From an uncultured Fibrobacter sp. (GTDB taxonomy: Bacteria; Fibrobacterota; Fibrobacteria; Fibrobacterales; Fibrobacteraceae): a DNA stretch of 64,000 bases. The stretch covers positions 186,001-250,000 of the forward strand of contig NZ_CAMZCS010000001.1 in NCBI RefSeq assembly GCF_947305105.1, written 5' to 3'. A program made the translations under genes and the position numbers. Positions 32,044 through 40,171 of this stretch are shown piece by piece (the first letter of the stretch is position 1; each line of letters begins with the position of its first letter). The notes below the pieces were generated by a model. The model made no database searches, had not been told where the DNA came from, and saw only the letters and a program-made list of their open reading frames with translations.

Positions 32044-33346
32044 TCGTCCATCCTCTAATATCATCCAATTTCACTTTCACGTAGTCGCCAGGCTTCACGA
32101 TTTGGCCAACTTCGGGCTTGAACACCACTTTCTTGAAGTTGTCGGTGCGGCCGCGCAGTTCCGTCTCGTCGCGCACGGAGTTCTTTTCAACTAGCAGTTC
32201 CTCGGTGCGGCCGAGCATCATCTGGTTACGCTTGAGCGTGATGGCGTTCTGCAGTTCCACGAGGCGCGTGTGGCGTTCGTTCTTTTCCTGTTCGGTGAGC
32301 GTTTCCGCTTCCTTGTACGATTCCGTGCCCTTGCGCGGGCTGTAGATGAACATGAACGCAGAGTCGAACTGGCAGGTCTCAAATGCTTTGAGAGTCGCTT
32401 CAAAGTCTTCTTCCGTTTCGCCCACAAAACCGCAAATCACGTCCGTCGAAATCCCGTAGAATGGGTCCTTGCTGCGCAACTGCTCGATAATCGAGAGGTA
32501 CTGCTCCATGTTGTGCTGGCGGCGCATCTTCTTGAGCATCGCGTCGGAACCGCTCTGGATAGGAATGTGCGCGTAGTGGCAGACTTTCGGGTTGTTCAGC
32601 AATACGTCGATGAGTTCGTTCGTGTAATGCCTCGGGTGCGGGCTCGTAAAGCGGATGCGGCGGATGCCGCCGATTTCGGAAACCTTCGTGAGGAGGTCGG
32701 CAAAGTTGCCGCCTTCCGTCTTGTAGGCGTTCACCGTCTGGCCGAGGAGCGTCACCTCGGTAATGCCCTTGTCGGCGGCCTTGCGGACTTCGGCGAGCAC
32801 GTCTTCCATGTCGCGGTATTTTTCCGGCCCGCGAAGATACGGCACAATACAGTAACTGCAACGCTTGTTGCACCCGCGCTGGATGGCGACGAACGTGCTG
32901 AAGTCGTTCTGGAGCTTCGCGTATTCGCCCAGGTAGTTCTCGCTCAGGTCTTCGTCGATGAACATCTTGTGGTGCGTCTGGTGCAGCGGGCTCTGGGCGT
33001 CGCCGAGCAGCAGTTCCGGGATTTTCTTGTACTGGTCCGGACCCACGATGTAGCTCACGTTCGGGAGGCGCTTCAAAAGTTCCGACCCGCGATTCTTGGC
33101 CATGCAGCCGCACACGACTACTTTCACGTTGGGGTTCTTCTTGTTCAGGTACTTGAGCTTGCTGATGTTCGCGATGGCGGTTTCCTCGGCCTTTTCACGC
33201 ACGCTGCAGGTGTTCACGATGATGAAGTCGGCATCTTCCTGGTTGCTCGTCTCGACGCAACCGCTCATGTCGAGTTCCTGGGCGATCATCGCCGAGTCAT
33301 ACTCGTTCATCTGGCAGCCGTATGTGGCCAAGTGGTATTTTTTCAT
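32012..33346 (-). CDS. miaB: tRNA-2-methylthio-N6-dimethylallyladenosine synthase
   Basis: The 444-residue radical-SAM methylthiotransferase modifies A37 of tRNAs reading UNN codons. The N-terminal UPF0004 domain has its three cluster cysteines (ATYGCQMNEYDS, VNTCSVREKAEE, CGCMAKNRG). The radical-SAM motif is CNKRCSYCIVP, and a TRAM domain ends the protein. I chose the ATG at 33346 (MKKYHLATYGCQMN), since upstream codons fall in a palindromic intergenic element. The last codons are made of heptamer repeat. Confidence 0.97.
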   Translation of the reverse strand: MKKYHLATYGCQMNEYDSAMIAQELDMSGCVETSNQEDADFIIVNTCSVREKAEETAIANISKLKYLNKKNPNVKVVVCGCMAKNRGSELLKRLPNVSYIVGPDQYKKIPELLLGDAQSPLHQTHHKMFIDEDLSENYLGEYAKLQNDFSTFVAIQRGCNKRCSYCIVPYLRGPEKYRDMEDVLAEVRKAADKGITEVTLLGQTVNAYKTEGGNFADLLTKVSEIGGIRRIRFTSPHPRHYTNELIDVLLNNPKVCHYAHIPIQSGSDAMLKKMRRQHNMEQYLSIIEQLRSKDPFYGISTDVICGFVGETEEDFEATLKAFETCQFDSAFMFIYSPRKGTESYKEAETLTEQEKNERHTRLVELQNAITLKRNQMMLGRTEELLVEKNSVRDETELRGRTDNFKKVVFKPEVGQIVKPGDYVKVKLDDIRGWTIRGKLIIDNG

Positions 33347-33370
33347 GTATGTAAATTTAGTAAAAAAAGA

Positions 33371-33512
33371 GGGGGAGGAGTCCCCCTCGCTGTAGCCACG
33401 GCTCAGTCTGCACCGCACGCGAACAAGGGCTCGGCCTTCGGCCTCGATTGTTCGCTTAGCGGTCAGGCTATCGCCGTGTCTGCCGCTACCCCTACTGCGG
33501 GGACACCCCGCA
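33371..33512. repeat. Nested palindromic intergenic element
   Basis: The element holds GGGGG-AGGAGT-CCCCC at 33371-33387; then nested arms GTAGC (33392-33396) with GCTAC (33485-33489), CACGGC (33397-33402) with GCCGTG (33473-33478), and GCGAACAA (33419-33426) with TTGTTCGC (33448-33455) around a GGCC-TTC-GGCC tip; and a last hairpin TGCGGGG-ACA-CCCCGCA (33496-33512) followed by CCCTTTTTT. It fills the gap between miaB and the AT-rich gene. It could be a non-autonomous mobile palindrome or a structured RNA. Confidence 0.7.
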
Positions 33513-33562
33513 ACGCCCTTTTTTGAAAAAAATATATTTAATTGTGAAAAAGGAATAACTCT

Positions 33563-34222
33563 ATGATTGATGTTCAAAAGTACAATAGACTCAAGGAAAT
33601 AAACAAGAAATATGGCTATGGAAGCTGGGCTCTTTGGCCCCCAAAGGATAATTCTGAGGAAGGGGATGCAAAGAATAAAGATGTTTCTTTCTTTGATGAG
33701 AGAGAAAAAAGTGGTGAATTGTTTAATCAATTGACGGACAAGGTTATAATGCTTGCCTTAAATCCATCTGGAAAAAATAATGGGATGAAACCACGTCTTT
33801 GGGAAAATTTCCGTGGTGGAAGGTATGATCAGCGTATTTTTATGCTTGTGAAAAAATTTGAAAAACTTAAATTGGAAGGGTGCTATATTACTGATCTTTT
33901 TAAGGAAAAAATTGGATCTTCTTCAAAGGACGCAGAAGAAAAAATTTATAAATGGAAAAAAGAAGGAATATTGAAAGAAAAAGTAGAACCATTCATTAAT
34001 GAATTGAACACGATTGGCTTAGATAGCTTGGATTGGATAATTGTGTTTGGGAAGGGAACGACATATAGGTTGTTGATGAATCTTGTTGATGACGGTTTTT
34101 TTTCAAAAGAAATTGAAGATAAAGTTAAATCAGTGACTCATTACTCATTTCGGTATATGAATGATGATAAATATTTGAAATGCGTTGAGGAACAATTGAA
34201 AGAGCAAAGAGTGCTTGTGTGA
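33563..34222 (+). CDS. UDG-like superfamily protein, AT-rich, probably acquired
   Basis: The 219-residue cytoplasmic protein is much richer in A and T than its neighbours. Its motifs fit the uracil-DNA-glycosylase-like superfamily: VIMLALNPSG (motif A region), LWENFRGGRYDQRIF, GCYITDLFKEK and a DWIIVFGKG strand near the C-terminus. Members of this broad group in accessory loci are often uncharacterised and may act on DNA or nucleotides. I cannot place it in a UDG subfamily, and no uracil-pocket catalytic residue is certain. AAAAAGGAATAAC precedes the ATG. It is flanked by a palindromic element on the left and 206 non-coding bases on the right, as expected of an inserted gene. Confidence 0.65.
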   Translation: MIDVQKYNRLKEINKKYGYGSWALWPPKDNSEEGDAKNKDVSFFDEREKSGELFNQLTDKVIMLALNPSGKNNGMKPRLWENFRGGRYDQRIFMLVKKFEKLKLEGCYITDLFKEKIGSSSKDAEEKIYKWKKEGILKEKVEPFINELNTIGLDSLDWIIVFGKGTTYRLLMNLVDDGFFSKEIEDKVKSVTHYSFRYMNDDKYLKCVEEQLKEQRVLV

Positions 34223-34376
34223 ATTAGGCGAAGTTGTAATCTGATATTTGCTTCATTGGTCCTTTTTCATAGTTTTCATCTCTACTGGCGGGCGCCCATC
34301 AGCAAAATGGCTTTTTTGTCGCTTTCTAGCCGATTTTTAAACCAAAAAACGGTCTTGCTGTATAGCATTTGTTACC

Positions 34377-34401
34377 TTTTCCAATAAAAATTATTGGAAA
34401 A
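34377..34401. promoter_or_regulatory. 25-base palindrome, candidate operator
   Basis: TTTTCCAATAA and TTATTGGAAAA form an 11-base-pair perfect inverted repeat with an AAA spacer. The right arm contains TTGGAA, which lies 17 bases before TAGATT and could be the -35 box of the gene at 34429. A bound regulator would block that promoter. The remainder of 34223-34428 shows no gene. Confidence 0.5.
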
Positions 34402-34422
34402 TTTGACTTTTTCTGATAGATT
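34394..34422 (+). promoter_or_regulatory. Probable promoter of the DUF4832-like lipoprotein gene
   Basis: TTGGAA (34394-34399), 17 bases, TAGATT (34417-34422), then 6 bases to the ATG at 34429. The start point would lie at or next to the ATG. Confidence 0.4.
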
Positions 34423-34428
34423 TAAATT

Positions 34429-36105
34429 ATGATGGAACTCTTTAGCAGATCTCTTGGGAAGATTCTTCTGATGACCGCAGCGGTGCTGTTTGTCGCTTGT
34501 GGCGATGATGCGAGTAGTTCCGGCCCCGAGGGCGGCGAAAGCAGTGCGGTCGAAGAATCGAGTTCTTCGGATGTTGCGCAGTCGAGCTCGTCGACAAAAA
34601 AAATGTCCAGCAGTTCTTCAAAAACCGAGGCCACTTCGTCGAGCTCGTTGCAGGCTTGCTCTTCGAGCTCCCGCAATGGCGAAAAAGACACTTCTGCGGT
34701 TCATGCTGCCGACACAACTAAAATTACCTATGCCCTCAAGCGTTTTGACGGCCCGCTTTCTAACCCGCACAAGGGTTTCACGGTCCCGACCGAAGGCCTG
34801 TGGACTTTCGTCCCAGAATTCGAATATGGGCCTTACGGTTCCTTGAACAACAAGGCGTGGGACCTTATCACGTACGGCTCCGGTTACCAGAAGTGGAACA
34901 AGTTGAACCCGGCAAAAGGCGTTTACGACTGGACAGAACTGGAAAAACTGCTGAATGGTTTGGCCGAGCACAACATGGGCTACGCCTTGCGTGTGCTGCC
35001 GTATTCCCCGTCATTTGTCAAGGGTGATGATACTCCTGAAGAAGAGTATGACTGGACGCCGTCTTTTGTTTACGAATCGGGAGCAAAGAAGGTCACTGCT
35101 ACCGTACAGTGGAACGGTTTCCATGCCACTGTTCCTGTCTGGGATGACTCGGTCTACCTGTACTATGCAAAGGAGTTTGCGAAGGCGCTGGCCGAAAAAT
35201 ATGATGGTGACCCGCGTATTGAATACATCGATATCCGCACCTTTGGTGAATGGGGCGAGTGGCATGCCTCACACCTAGACGGCAGCGAAATGCCATCTGA
35301 TTCGATAGAGATGGATTTGCTGGATTACTACGCCTCCGTTTTCAAGAAGACTCAGCTGGTGTTGCCATCCAGCGGCATGGGCGATGTGTATACGCATGCG
35401 CTTAAACTCGGCATTACCAAACGTGACGACGGATTCATCGGTATTCCCGGCAGGCCGGATTCACTGGTGCGTGCCTACGAGGCCAACTTGCCGACTATCG
35501 CCGAGAATATCGCCGGCTATACCACGATGTTGAATTACACCGACGTGATTCCTGGAGGCTATTTGAAGTGGACTCCGCAACGTTGGGTAGACGCGATTAC
35601 TACGGCCCACTTGACTTACTACGTGCTGGACCAGGACAGCGATTGCGGTTACAATTTTTACAAGGACAATAAGGCCCTTGCCGATTCCATGAGCAAGGTC
35701 ATCGGATACAATTTCACCGTTGCAAAAGCGGAACTGGTTACTGTCGCAAGTGCCAAGGATACTACAAGCACGCTGAACATTACCGTCGAGAACACCGGCG
35801 TGGCACCCTGCTTCTTCGATGTCTACATGGTGGCGGAATTCGTGGATAGTACTGGCAAGGCTCTCGCCCCAATTGGCGAGACCGTCCGCATTCCGAAGGC
35901 TACCTTCAAGGACGGCAGTTCGCAGGATTTCTCCTTTACGTATAAAACCGCTGCGGGGAAGGCGAATATCGCGACCCAGCCGGGTGTTTCCGTGGCCCTT
36001 TCGCTCTACGAAAGCGAAGATTCCTTCAAAAAAGGCCAAAATCCGACTGTCCGCTTCGATAACGACGGCCTCTTGGAAAACAAGAAACTATTGTTGAATC
36101 CGTAA
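34429..36105 (+). CDS. Surface lipoprotein, poly-Ser stalk plus DUF4832/DUF4874-like domain
   Basis: The 558-residue lipoprotein has a lipobox VAC (lipidated cysteine about 24) followed by GDDASSSGPEGGESS and a serine-rich stalk to about residue 85. The main domain (about 95-420) is a TIM-barrel-like fold of the DUF4874/DUF4832 type, similar to glycoside-hydrolase barrels: LSNPHKGFTVP, then NPAKGVYDWTELEKLL, YALRVLPYSP, IDIRTFGEWGEWH, and a C-terminal beta-sandwich (about 430-550). Family members are linked to polysaccharide handling but are uncharacterised. The FGEWGEWH acidic residues may be catalytic. Its N-terminus is paralogous to that of the next gene. Confidence 0.82.
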   Translation: MMELFSRSLGKILLMTAAVLFVACGDDASSSGPEGGESSAVEESSSSDVAQSSSSTKKMSSSSSKTEATSSSSLQACSSSSRNGEKDTSAVHAADTTKITYALKRFDGPLSNPHKGFTVPTEGLWTFVPEFEYGPYGSLNNKAWDLITYGSGYQKWNKLNPAKGVYDWTELEKLLNGLAEHNMGYALRVLPYSPSFVKGDDTPEEEYDWTPSFVYESGAKKVTATVQWNGFHATVPVWDDSVYLYYAKEFAKALAEKYDGDPRIEYIDIRTFGEWGEWHASHLDGSEMPSDSIEMDLLDYYASVFKKTQLVLPSSGMGDVYTHALKLGITKRDDGFIGIPGRPDSLVRAYEANLPTIAENIAGYTTMLNYTDVIPGGYLKWTPQRWVDAITTAHLTYYVLDQDSDCGYNFYKDNKALADSMSKVIGYNFTVAKAELVTVASAKDTTSTLNITVENTGVAPCFFDVYMVAEFVDSTGKALAPIGETVRIPKATFKDGSSQDFSFTYKTAAGKANIATQPGVSVALSLYESEDSFKKGQNPTVRFDNDGLLENKKLLLNP

Positions 36106-36120
36106 ACGCACATAAAAAAG

Positions 36121-36126
36121 TATATT
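36121..36126 (+). promoter_or_regulatory. Probable -10 box of the phosphatase-like lipoprotein gene
   Basis: TATATT, 8 bases before the ATG at 36135, after a run of A. No clear -35 box is seen. A near-leaderless start is implied. Confidence 0.35.
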
Positions 36127-36134
36127 CAAGCATT

Positions 36135-37436
36135 ATGCACTGCGTCGTAAAAATTTTCCTGTGGACGGTCGCCTTTGCCTGTATGGGCATTGTCGCTTGT
36201 GGCGACGATGATAGTAGCAGTTCCGCTCCTATGGGTGGTGAAAGCAGTTCTGTCATCGTTGAAGAATCAAGTTCTTCGATAGAGCTTTCTTCTAGTAGTT
36301 CTGTTCTTGAAAATCTGTCCAGTTCTACAATTGATTCGTCGGAATCTACGGAAAAAGTTGCCGCAAAAGAAATTACCGAGATTTCGACGACGGTCATAGA
36401 AGACACTTTGGATTTGTTCTATTACGGTTGCATGAATCTCAATTTCAAAGCGGATTCGTTCTTGACCATATTTGAACGCGGCGACCTCGTTACGTTGATG
36501 GTGGACGGCTACGACACGCTCGATGTACCGGTGGTTGGGTACAGAGGCGATGTTTCTGTAGGAGAATATCTTTTAAGTGTCGGTGATGCTACAGGTTTTG
36601 TTACGCTGGAGGTCCTTAATGGAGACCCGGCAGAAGCCATTGGTATTGGTCGCGATGTCAAATTCCCGATAAATGTTACTGTGAAAATGAAGGAAAAGGG
36701 TGGTTATGTCAAATATTTGGAGATGCGTCAACATCTGACGATGTCGTATTATTTGGAATCGTATCCGACTCTTTCCATTGAGGAATTTGCGAATTTCAGG
36801 ATGGTGAATACGACGGGAATGGGCGAGGGGGTGTTGTATCGTTCGTCAAGCCCGATCGATGCGTCGCTGGGCCGCAATCTATATGCGGATTCCTTGGCTA
36901 AGGTTGCGGGGGTCGCGACTTTCGTGGATTTTGCCGAAGTCATGGAAACGGCCATGACATACAGGGACTTTGCCGATTCCTATTATGCGACGCAGAATGC
37001 GATTTTCCTTGGCGTTCCTCCGGCATTTGTGAACAAGGTGTTCAAGGATGCGCTTGTCAGGGGGTACCGCTTTATGATTGAACATGAGGGCCCCTACCTG
37101 TTGCATTGCACTTATGGCATGGACCGGACAGGCTTCTCGATTGCGGTGCTCGAAGCGCTGATGGGGGCGACGGCCGCCGAAATCAAGGCCGATTATGCAA
37201 AGACCTTCATTAACTATTGTAGCGTGGTTGATAACGTGCAGGTTGCCTTGACTCAGGACCAGGTGGATTTGCTTAAGGATATTATCGCCATGAATCTGCG
37301 GAACTCGTACCATACGGTGGGTGTCGATATCTCGGATTTCGATAATGTCGACTTGGCGGCTGCAACAGAGAAATACCTAGTTGCACTTGGTATGGACCAG
37401 GCCGAAGTGGATGCACTTAAGAATCGCTTGAAGTAA
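36135..37436 (+). CDS. Surface lipoprotein with tyrosine-phosphatase-like domain
   Basis: The 433-residue lipoprotein has a signal peptide ending in GIVAC, then GDDDSSSSAPMGGESSS and more serine stretches to about residue 70. This stalk closely copies that of the upstream gene. Residues about 75-200 are strand-rich. Residues about 210-433 follow bacterial Y_phosphatase3 proteins: GEGVLYRSSSP, a helical part, then the P-loop LLHCTYGMDRTGFS with the C-x5-R signature intact, and ATAAEIKADYAKT. A secreted cysteine phosphatase of this family dephosphorylates tyrosine, lipids or inositol phosphates; an extracellular inositol-phosphate substrate is possible but unproven. Confidence 0.85.
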   Translation: MHCVVKIFLWTVAFACMGIVACGDDDSSSSAPMGGESSSVIVEESSSSIELSSSSSVLENLSSSTIDSSESTEKVAAKEITEISTTVIEDTLDLFYYGCMNLNFKADSFLTIFERGDLVTLMVDGYDTLDVPVVGYRGDVSVGEYLLSVGDATGFVTLEVLNGDPAEAIGIGRDVKFPINVTVKMKEKGGYVKYLEMRQHLTMSYYLESYPTLSIEEFANFRMVNTTGMGEGVLYRSSSPIDASLGRNLYADSLAKVAGVATFVDFAEVMETAMTYRDFADSYYATQNAIFLGVPPAFVNKVFKDALVRGYRFMIEHEGPYLLHCTYGMDRTGFSIAVLEALMGATAAEIKADYAKTFINYCSVVDNVQVALTQDQVDLLKDIIAMNLRNSYHTVGVDISDFDNVDLAAATEKYLVALGMDQAEVDALKNRLK

Positions 37437-37454
37437 ACCCGCTTGCCCTTGAAT

Positions 37455-37484
37455 TTGAACTTGTAATAATTTTTTTTGTATATT
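37455..37484 (+). promoter_or_regulatory. Promoter of the DUF1573-like gene
   Basis: TTGAAC (37455-37460), 18 bases, TATATT (37479-37484), then TAGCGC and the ATG at 37491. The predicted start point coincides with the ATG and no ribosome-binding site is present, so the mRNA should be leaderless. Confidence 0.55.
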
Positions 37485-37490
37485 TAGCGC

Positions 37491-38222
37491 ATGAATTTCA
37501 ATTTTTTTAAACCGTTTGTTTTTGCTGCTCTTGCTTGCGCATCGGCGTCTTTTGCGGATGATGCAATTCGTTTTGTCCCCGAAACTTACCCCATCGGTTA
37601 TGTGAACCAGGGCGATGTCAAGCACATTGTTCTCAAGGGTGCGAATGTGTCGGGCAAGGACATCAATCTCGAGAATGCCTTCGGACAAGGTATCGGGATG
37701 ACGAATTTCAAGTATCCCACCAAAATTGCCAAGAATTCCCCGGTCACTATCGAATTCGATATTGACTTTTCCGAAATGGAAGGCCAGGTCAACCCGGTCG
37801 TCGTTATGGTCGGTACGGATGGCAAACCCTATACCGCCAAGATGGACGGTTTTGTCGTGGCTCCGTTCTTCTTTAGCGAAAAGCTCTTTGATGCAGGTTA
37901 CTATGCCAAGGGCGAAAAGCGCGAGTGGACGTTCTACGTGTGGCAGACCGACAAGAAGGACAGGCCGGACTTGGTTCTGGATTCGGCAAGTCTCCGTGAG
38001 TTCTCGATGAAATCGAAAAATGTCATGCTGAATGTGGACAAGATTGACCAGATTAAGGAAGGCGGAAAGGTCCCCGGCGTAAAGATTACGCTTACGACGA
38101 AGGGTTTCTTGCGTGAGGGTTGGGAACTCAAACAGCAGAGTATTCGCAAAATTGTGGCGTTCAAGAGCAAAAAGTTCCCGAGGGCGACTCCCGAGGTGCT
38201 GATTGTGGGTTATTGGAAGTAA
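37491..38222 (+). CDS. Secreted Ig-like protein, DUF1573-like
   Basis: The 243-residue protein has a signal peptide (FKPFVFAALACASASFA). Residues about 25-125 resemble DUF1573 or a related Ig-like domain (IRFVPETYPIGYVNQGDVKH, then VTIEFDIDFSEMEGQ). The second half is strand-rich with GYYAKGEKREWTFYV and KVPGVKITLTTKGFLREGW. Such proteins usually sit in the periplasm or at the surface. The role is unknown. The gene has its own promoter and lies upstream of tRNA-Pro. Confidence 0.75.
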   Translation: MNFNFFKPFVFAALACASASFADDAIRFVPETYPIGYVNQGDVKHIVLKGANVSGKDINLENAFGQGIGMTNFKYPTKIAKNSPVTIEFDIDFSEMEGQVNPVVVMVGTDGKPYTAKMDGFVVAPFFFSEKLFDAGYYAKGEKREWTFYVWQTDKKDRPDLVLDSASLREFSMKSKNVMLNVDKIDQIKEGGKVPGVKITLTTKGFLREGWELKQQSIRKIVAFKSKKFPRATPEVLIVGYWK

Positions 38223-38290
38223 AATTTCGTTTTTTTCGGGGCTTCACCTTGAAAAATTGCGAAATTTAACCTAAATTTGACGCCGACCCA

Positions 38291-38364
38291 CGGGATGTAG
38301 CTCAGCCTGGTAGAGCGCTTGAATGGGGTTCAAGAGGTCGCTGATTCGAATTCAGTCATCCCGA
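38291..38364 (+). tRNA. tRNA-Pro, anticodon GGG
   Basis: A 74-base cloverleaf: acceptor CGGGATG / CATCCCG with discriminator A, D-arm GCTC / GAGC, anticodon stem CTTGA / TCAAG around loop ATGGGGT (anticodon GGG), T-arm with GATTCGAATTC. The 3' CCA is not encoded. C at position 1 paired with G72 is typical of bacterial tRNA-Pro. Confidence 0.97.
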
Positions 38365-38369
38365 TAAAA

Positions 38370-38397
38370 GACACCGCTTAACGAAGCGGTGTCTTTT
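38370..38397. terminator. Bidirectional terminator between tRNA-Pro and the diguanylate cyclase gene
   Basis: GACACCGCTT / AAGCGGTGTC with loop AACG, followed by TTTTT on the plus strand and preceded by AAAA, so it serves both converging units. Confidence 0.9.
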
Positions 38398-38399
38398 TG

Positions 38400-40166
38400 T
38401 TATGGGTTGAACCCCTTTTTTGTCCGTTTGTTCGCTTTTTGCTCTTCGGCGAGTTCTATGGCGGCAGCCCTGTAATCTTCTTCGGTTGTACGGCTGGGGT
38501 CCCAGATGATGACTCTGTTCCTGCCAGAATCTTTACCTTCGTAAAGGGCCTTGTCGGCGGTCTGGATGCTCCGGCTCGCTCCGAGTTTCGGGTCGAAGCG
38601 GGTTACGCCAAGCGTAATCGTCACCTTGATTTTGTAGTCGGCGTACATGAATTCCATGTTTTCAACCTGCTTGCGGAAGCGCTCCGCCACCACGGCGGCA
38701 CCGTCTAGGTCGGTTTCGGGGAGGAGGGTCAGGAACTCTTCCCCGCCATAGCGAGCCAGCACGTCGTAACGGCGCAGGAGCCCGCGGATAGTATGCGCCA
38801 CTTCCTGGAGCACCTTGTCGCCACAGCTGTGGCCGTAAGTATCGTTGATATGCTTGAAGTGGTCTATGTCGATGAATATGAAACAGAACGGTTTCTTGGA
38901 ACGCTCGCTGCGGCCAATTTCGTTATTGATGGTCCTGTTCATGTCGCGGCGGTTCGGGAGCCCCGTCAGTTCGTCCGTTCTCGAAATGATGTCCAGCTTG
39001 GCGTTCGCGATTTCAAGTTCGCGGGTGCGTTCCTTGACTTCTTGTTCCAGCATGTTGCGGTGGGCGTTCAGTTCGCAGATTTGCCGTTTGATGGTGGCGT
39101 GCATGGTGTTGAATGCTTTTGAAAGCTGCCCGATTTCGTCGTCGCGCCGCCCGACGTTGATTTCGTCGATATCCAAGTCGCCGTTGTTGATTTGCTTGAT
39201 GTGCGAAATGAGCTTGTTCATTGGCCGGCCGAGGATGAAGAACAGCCAGATAGCCGTGAACAGCAGTGCGATGATGGATGCTACGAGAATGATGATGCTT
39301 GACGTGATGACCGCCGTGACGAGGTTGTTGATTTCGGCTTGTGGCTGGAAGGCGAACAGGCCGAGGTCGTAGTTCGGGTCGTACACGTAGTTGGCAAGGT
39401 AGGTGTTCCCGTCGTTCAACGTGATGAACGTTGCCGTCTCGATTTCGTAGGTCTTGGGGTCGATGTCGTTGATGCCAATTTCAGAAATTTTGTGAATCCC
39501 GTTGAGCCATTTTTTCAGGTTGGGGTGGTAGATGATTTCCCCGTTGGCGTTGATGGCGACTAGGAACCCGTTTTGCCCGATATGGTGCTCCGAGAAAATT
39601 TTCCAAAGGCGCTTGGACGAAAAGTTGCCGACTAGGCTTCCGTCACCGGAGGTAAGGTCTGTGACAGCCGTGCCGAACGCTCTTGTGGGCGTGTTGTTCT
39701 CGTCGCGGTACCACGGCGATATGAGGGGGCGGTGCGGAGTTATCCTGCTGAAGTCGATGGGGTAGGTGACTTGGGCCGAGGTCAGCATCGAGTTGTCGCA
39801 AATCATCTTCTTTTCGCGGTCGAAAAGCGATACGGTTTCGCCGGAAATGAACAAGGAAGAAATGTTGTAACTCTTGAGATAGCTGGCCGCCGTGTCGTGA
39901 ATCATGCTCTGGATGGCGGATGTCTTGGCGAGTAACTCGAGGGTGCTGCCGAATCGCTGCATCTCGCTGTGGGCAGACATCGATGCCTGTTGCAGCAGGC
40001 TAGAATTGTTGTTGTGGCTCCATTCGAATATCAGGCTGAGCTGGCGCTGCGTGAAGAACGCCGTGCCCGCAACGACAATCAGCGACATGGAGACAATCAA
40101 GAGGACGATGCTCTTGAAGATGATGCTCTTGGAAATCCGGATTGTCTTGAATTCGTTGGCAGCCAT
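38400..40166 (-). CDS. Membrane diguanylate cyclase, Cache-like / HAMP / GGDEF
   Basis: The 588-residue inner-membrane enzyme makes c-di-GMP. Layout: TM1 (about 14-37), a periplasmic Cache-like sensor (about 40-295; LISPWYRDENNTPTRAFG is typical), TM2 (about 298-325), HAMP with IKQINNGDLDIDEI, a coiled coil, then GGDEF (about 400-540). The active-site motif is GGEEF (474-478), preceded exactly 5 residues earlier by the inhibitory I-site RRYD, so product inhibition is expected. It lies 5 bases behind a membrane-anchored binding-protein gene, probably its signal-input partner. Confidence 0.95.
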   Translation of the reverse strand: MAANEFKTIRISKSIIFKSIVLLIVSMSLIVVAGTAFFTQRQLSLIFEWSHNNNSSLLQQASMSAHSEMQRFGSTLELLAKTSAIQSMIHDTAASYLKSYNISSLFISGETVSLFDREKKMICDNSMLTSAQVTYPIDFSRITPHRPLISPWYRDENNTPTRAFGTAVTDLTSGDGSLVGNFSSKRLWKIFSEHHIGQNGFLVAINANGEIIYHPNLKKWLNGIHKISEIGINDIDPKTYEIETATFITLNDGNTYLANYVYDPNYDLGLFAFQPQAEINNLVTAVITSSIIILVASIIALLFTAIWLFFILGRPMNKLISHIKQINNGDLDIDEINVGRRDDEIGQLSKAFNTMHATIKRQICELNAHRNMLEQEVKERTRELEIANAKLDIISRTDELTGLPNRRDMNRTINNEIGRSERSKKPFCFIFIDIDHFKHINDTYGHSCGDKVLQEVAHTIRGLLRRYDVLARYGGEEFLTLLPETDLDGAAVVAERFRKQVENMEFMYADYKIKVTITLGVTRFDPKLGASRSIQTADKALYEGKDSGRNRVIIWDPSRTTEEDYRAAAIELAEEQKANKRTKKGFNP

Positions 40167-40171
40167 AGTTC

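Noticed and set aside
32012-33730. Longer miaB with a start at 33730
   Set aside because: The extra 128 codons run through the palindromic element and antisense to the neighbouring gene; the ATG at 33346 begins the family's normal N-terminus.
33563-34222. Prophage or genomic island around the AT-rich gene
   Set aside because: Only one gene is AT-rich, no integrase or att repeat is visible, and the flanking genes are ordinary.
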